Positions 61,624 through 64,000 of a DNA stretch of 64,000 bases are shown in pieces. How positions within the stretch are numbered: position 1 is the stretch's first letter; every line of letters starts with the position of its first letter. Below the pieces are notes generated by a model, which had not been told where the DNA came from, searched no databases, and was given only the letters and a program-made list of their open reading frames with translations. The position numbers and the translations under genes were made by a program. Source of the stretch: Alistipes sp. (GTDB lineage Bacteria > Bacteroidota > Bacteroidia > Bacteroidales > Rikenellaceae); assembly GCA_020026395.1 (NCBI GenBank), contig JAHHQM010000003.1:62001-126000 (forward strand), written 5' to 3'.

Positions 61624-63015
61624 TTAATCGTATTTCGGACGCAGGAACCAGTGTTCGCCGTCACCGCCGCCCGCAAAGAGCGTGAATCCGATCGAAATCT
61701 TGAAATACTGCTGACGGATCAAGCCCATGCTCTTCGCCAGGTTGAATCCGCGCATACCGTACTCCACACCCACATCGATGGCCGACACCGACATGATACG
61801 GCGCGTCATGGGGATTCCCAGGCCGAGCGTCACGGAGTACTCGTCGAGTTTCTTGCCGTCATAGGTCTGATAGTAGTTGCCGTAGTGCAAACCTGCACGA
61901 TACGACCAGCGTTTCCAAAATTTACGCACGTCCATACGCGAAGGGGTGAATTCGACACCCATACGTACCGCGTTGGTATTCGTGTAAGCCACCTCGTAGA
62001 ACGACTTGTCGGCACCGCCCGTCGAACCCGTCTGCACCTTGGCCGAGTTACCGCCGCCCCAGTTCTGGAACGTGTAGTCGAAGGCGAAATTCCACTTCAG
62101 CGTCTGGTAGTTCACACCGAGGGTCAGCTGACGCGGCATGACGAGTTTCAGGTAGCGATCCTCACCGCGCACCTCCGTCTGCTGGATGTTGTTCACCGTC
62201 ACGGTCGATTTGCGTTCGGGTTTCACGTCACCGCCGAAATCGAACGTACCGCCGACCACCAGGATGTGCTTGTCGTTCATCAAAGCCGTCCACTGCACAC
62301 CGACCTGTCCCTTGATGCTCGAGATCTGATACTTGTCCAGACCCGTGATCGAGAACACTGAATTGGTGCCGTTGGGGATAAATGCGGTGGCCTTGGCCGT
62401 ATAGGAACGGTCGATGCTGCCCCAGAAATACTGAGCGGCAAGACCGATCGAGAAATTCTTGAACAATTCGTAACCCAATCCCACTTTGACCTCCGTCACA
62501 TCACCCTCGCCGTGGTAGTCGTACTGGATACGGCCGATGTTACCCCACACGGGATCATCCACGCTGTAGGGGTTATCGTATTTGATGCGGTAGCCGACCG
62601 AGCTGTAGGGCGTAAGGCTGAAGCCCAGACCCAGTTTCTTGGCCAGCGGCATACGGAATGCGATATCGCGGAAGTTGAACGTATTGTAGGTTCCCTTCTT
62701 GGTTTTCTGCTCTACGGTCTGGCTGTTGTAGTAGTTCTGACCCTCGACACCGAAGTCGAACAGGAAGCTCTTCTGGGGAGCGATGCTGTTTGCTGCGGGA
62801 TTCAACAGGTTGATCGTGTTGATGCTGCGAACGGCCACACCGGCACCGCCCATCGAGCGCATGGCCACGGATCCGGGGGTGTTCAACTCGCCGATGCCAT
62901 ACATCGTATAGGGAGAAAACGCATTTATGCTGCTTGTTTGGGCATCAGCGGCTAAAGGCAAAAGCATGACGGCGACCGCCACCACCCATTTAATCAAGTT
63001 TTTCTTCACGTACAT
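61624..63015 (-). CDS. Outer-membrane beta-barrel protein (OmpP1/FadL-like), function unknown
   Basis: This 463-residue protein has a signal peptide (ending ADAQ near residue 26) and alternating aromatic/polar strands through to the end, typical of a 14-strand-like barrel. An N-terminal segment, YTMYGIGELNTPGSVAMRSMGGAGVA (in parts at about 36-61), is shared with FadL/OmpP1-like Bacteroidetes proteins and their plug region. It ends in RPKYD and lacks a terminal aromatic residue. Its start lies inside the coaX 3' end (26-bp overlap), so it is co-expressed with coaX. The transport substrate is unknown. Confidence 0.82.
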   Translation of the reverse strand: MYVKKNLIKWVVAVAVMLLPLAADAQTSSINAFSPYTMYGIGELNTPGSVAMRSMGGAGVAVRSINTINLLNPAANSIAPQKSFLFDFGVEGQNYYNSQTVEQKTKKGTYNTFNFRDIAFRMPLAKKLGLGFSLTPYSSVGYRIKYDNPYSVDDPVWGNIGRIQYDYHGEGDVTEVKVGLGYELFKNFSIGLAAQYFWGSIDRSYTAKATAFIPNGTNSVFSITGLDKYQISSIKGQVGVQWTALMNDKHILVVGGTFDFGGDVKPERKSTVTVNNIQQTEVRGEDRYLKLVMPRQLTLGVNYQTLKWNFAFDYTFQNWGGGNSAKVQTGSTGGADKSFYEVAYTNTNAVRMGVEFTPSRMDVRKFWKRWSYRAGLHYGNYYQTYDGKKLDEYSVTLGLGIPMTRRIMSVSAIDVGVEYGMRGFNLAKSMGLIRQQYFKISIGFTLFAGGGDGEHWFLRPKYD

Positions 63016-63730
63016 TGTACTCTAAAATTCGGTTCAATCCGACAAACACCGGATTACATTTGGCAAATATCGTATTTTTAATCCGTTTATCAAAAAATTT
63101 TGCGTCTCCACCCGTAAAAATCACACACAAATCTTCAAATTCGCGGTGCAGGCGCTCCACATAGCCCTCGATTTCAAAGCAGACCGAGTTCATGACCCCC
63201 GCCTCGATGGCTTCGCGGGTCGTGCCACCCAACAATCGCTCTTCAGCAGAAGGTTCGCACAGCGGAAGGCAGGCCGTATACTCGTGTAACGCCCTGAGCC
63301 GCATATCCAAACCGGGGGTGATCACGCCTCCGCGGAAGGTTGCATCGGCCGACACCAGATCGATCGTGATGGCCGTACCCAGATCCACGATCAGCACGTT
63401 GCGACCGGGGTACAACTCCGCCACCCCGACGGCAGCCGCCAGGCGGTCACGTCCCAGGGTTTCGGGCGTACGATAGGCGTTGCGGATCGGTACGGGTGTC
63501 GAGAAACCGAACTCCATCACGCGGAGACAATATTTCTCCAGCATGCGGATCTCGTTTTCGGCATCGCGCCGTGTCGAAGCCACGATCGTTCGGGCGACAA
63601 TTTCACCCTGCAAAAGATCGCTGATCGCAGGGTCGGTCAATTCATAAACTGCACTTTCTCGCACCAATTCCCCTCGATTGAACAGAGCCATTTTGATGCG
63701 GGAATTTCCAATATCTACTATTAAATTCAA
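62990..63730 (-). CDS. coaX: Type III pantothenate kinase CoaX
   Basis: This 246-residue ASKHA-fold kinase starts coenzyme A synthesis by phosphorylating pantothenate. LIVDIGNSRIKMALF (about 3-17) is the phosphate-1 motif, NVLIVDLGTAITIDLV (about 115-130) the phosphate-2 motif, and FRGGVITPGLDMR and VIFTGGDAKFF follow. The start is a TTG at 63730, because NLIVDIGN directly follows it and no ATG lies upstream in frame; the TTG overlaps the mfd stop. coaX heads the Bacteroidetes cluster coaX-OMP-TPR-lptC-CNNM-ppiD. Confidence 0.94.
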   Translation of the reverse strand: MNLIVDIGNSRIKMALFNRGELVRESAVYELTDPAISDLLQGEIVARTIVASTRRDAENEIRMLEKYCLRVMEFGFSTPVPIRNAYRTPETLGRDRLAAAVGVAELYPGRNVLIVDLGTAITIDLVSADATFRGGVITPGLDMRLRALHEYTACLPLCEPSAEERLLGGTTREAIEAGVMNSVCFEIEGYVERLHREFEDLCVIFTGGDAKFFDKRIKNTIFAKCNPVFVGLNRILEYNVREEKLD

Positions 63731-63999
63731 AGTTGTTGCAAGGTTTTATAAGCGGCCTCGACATCCTTCACTTGGCGAACGGTCATGGCCAGTCGGTTAT
63801 TGTGCTGTTTGAGCACAAATCTATCGGGATGCTGCGTCACGAAACGCAACATATTCATAAAGGTATCACTCTTATAATAAGGCGAATTAGGCTCGCCGAC
63901 GAAGTGCACGATCATCAGTCCGTTCTTGACCTTCACGCGCTCCATGCCCAGGCGGATAGCCTCCCAGCGAAGACGCACCACGTTAAGCAGCTCCTCCGT
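63727..63999 (-). CDS. mfd: Transcription-repair coupling factor Mfd, C-terminal end (5' truncated by window edge)
   Basis: The minus-strand frame is open from the window edge, so only the last ~90 residues are seen. ELLNVVRLRWEAIRLGMERV, FVGEPNSPYYKSDTF and VKDVEAAYKTLQQL match the C-terminal TRCF (D7) domain of Mfd. Mfd removes RNA polymerase stalled at DNA lesions and recruits UvrA. Its TGA stop overlaps the TTG start of coaX, so the two genes are probably coupled. The call rests on a short domain with no helicase motifs in view, hence the moderate confidence. Confidence 0.72.
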   Translation of the reverse strand, partial: TEELLNVVRLRWEAIRLGMERVKVKNGLMIVHFVGEPNSPYYKSDTFMNMLRFVTQHPDRFVLKQHNNRLAMTVRQVKDVEAAYKTLQQL

Positions 64000-64000
64000 A

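Overview
The window reads as a core-chromosome stretch of a Bacteroidales bacterium, most probably an Alistipes-like (Rikenellaceae) gut anaerobe. The reasons are a fairly high GC content for the phylum, promoter-like boxes of the Bacteroidetes form TTTG-N19..21-TAnnTTTG, metabolism typical of the group (methylmalonyl-CoA mutase MutAB, an Rnf complex, metal-dependent KdsA, MurNAc recycling, a GH57/GT4 glycogen cluster), and protein families typical of the phylum. I see no rRNA, tRNA, CRISPR array, insertion sequence, integrase or prophage gene. Genus assignment is inference.

Layout. (1) 1-3340: end of a glycogen operon (debranching enzyme, GT4 glycosyltransferase, GH57 glucanohydrolase). (2) 3426-4919: a small operon of a membrane protein, an ECF sigma factor and a second membrane protein. 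(3) 4938-6500, minus: hpt-queE-ftsB-like operon. (4) 6557-13963, minus: nadE-rseC-rnfBCDGEA, an eight-gene unit joining NAD synthesis to the ferredoxin:NAD oxidoreductase. (5) 14192-21138, minus: seven closely spaced genes from trkA through a GH3-family adenylating enzyme, deoxynucleoside kinase, RNA m5C methyltransferase, MerR regulator and Nif3 to a COG1579 zinc-ribbon protein. (6) 21204-28762: small membrane protein, AspT/YidE-type transporter, TsaC/Sua5, thioesterase, a MalY-like C-S lyase with an exported nitroreductase, and a PIF1-like helicase. (7) 28782-33190, minus: TraB/GumN protein, a lipoprotein, and kdsB-kdsA-kdsD for KDO. (8) 33260-45622: lon, valS, rnhA, an MsbA-like ABC exporter, ileS, a DksA/TraR-like protein, then an unexplained purine-rich spacer. 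(9) 45701-50725: a POTRA/beta-barrel outer-membrane protein, MurK-like kinase, murQ, a helix-hairpin-helix protein and rpsU. (10) 50782-54897: mutA-mutB. (11) 54916-56028, minus: a lipoprotein and a frameshifted membrane-protein gene. (12) 56116-63999, minus: mfd end, coaX, outer-membrane protein, TPR protein, lptC, CNNM/HlyC protein and ppiD, an envelope-biogenesis cluster.

Most genes are ordinary housekeeping genes. The features that merit a second look are: a NAD+ synthetase whose glutaminase domain has glycine in place of the catalytic cysteine and which heads the Rnf operon; lysine-rich histone-H1-like tails on two of the glycogen enzymes; a ~390-bp purine-biased non-coding stretch with a 21-bp direct repeat, ending in a strong terminator; a likely 1-nt frameshift in a small membrane-protein gene; and -7-like boxes placed directly against two start codons. 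I did not find a clearly novel multi-gene defence or mobile system here.
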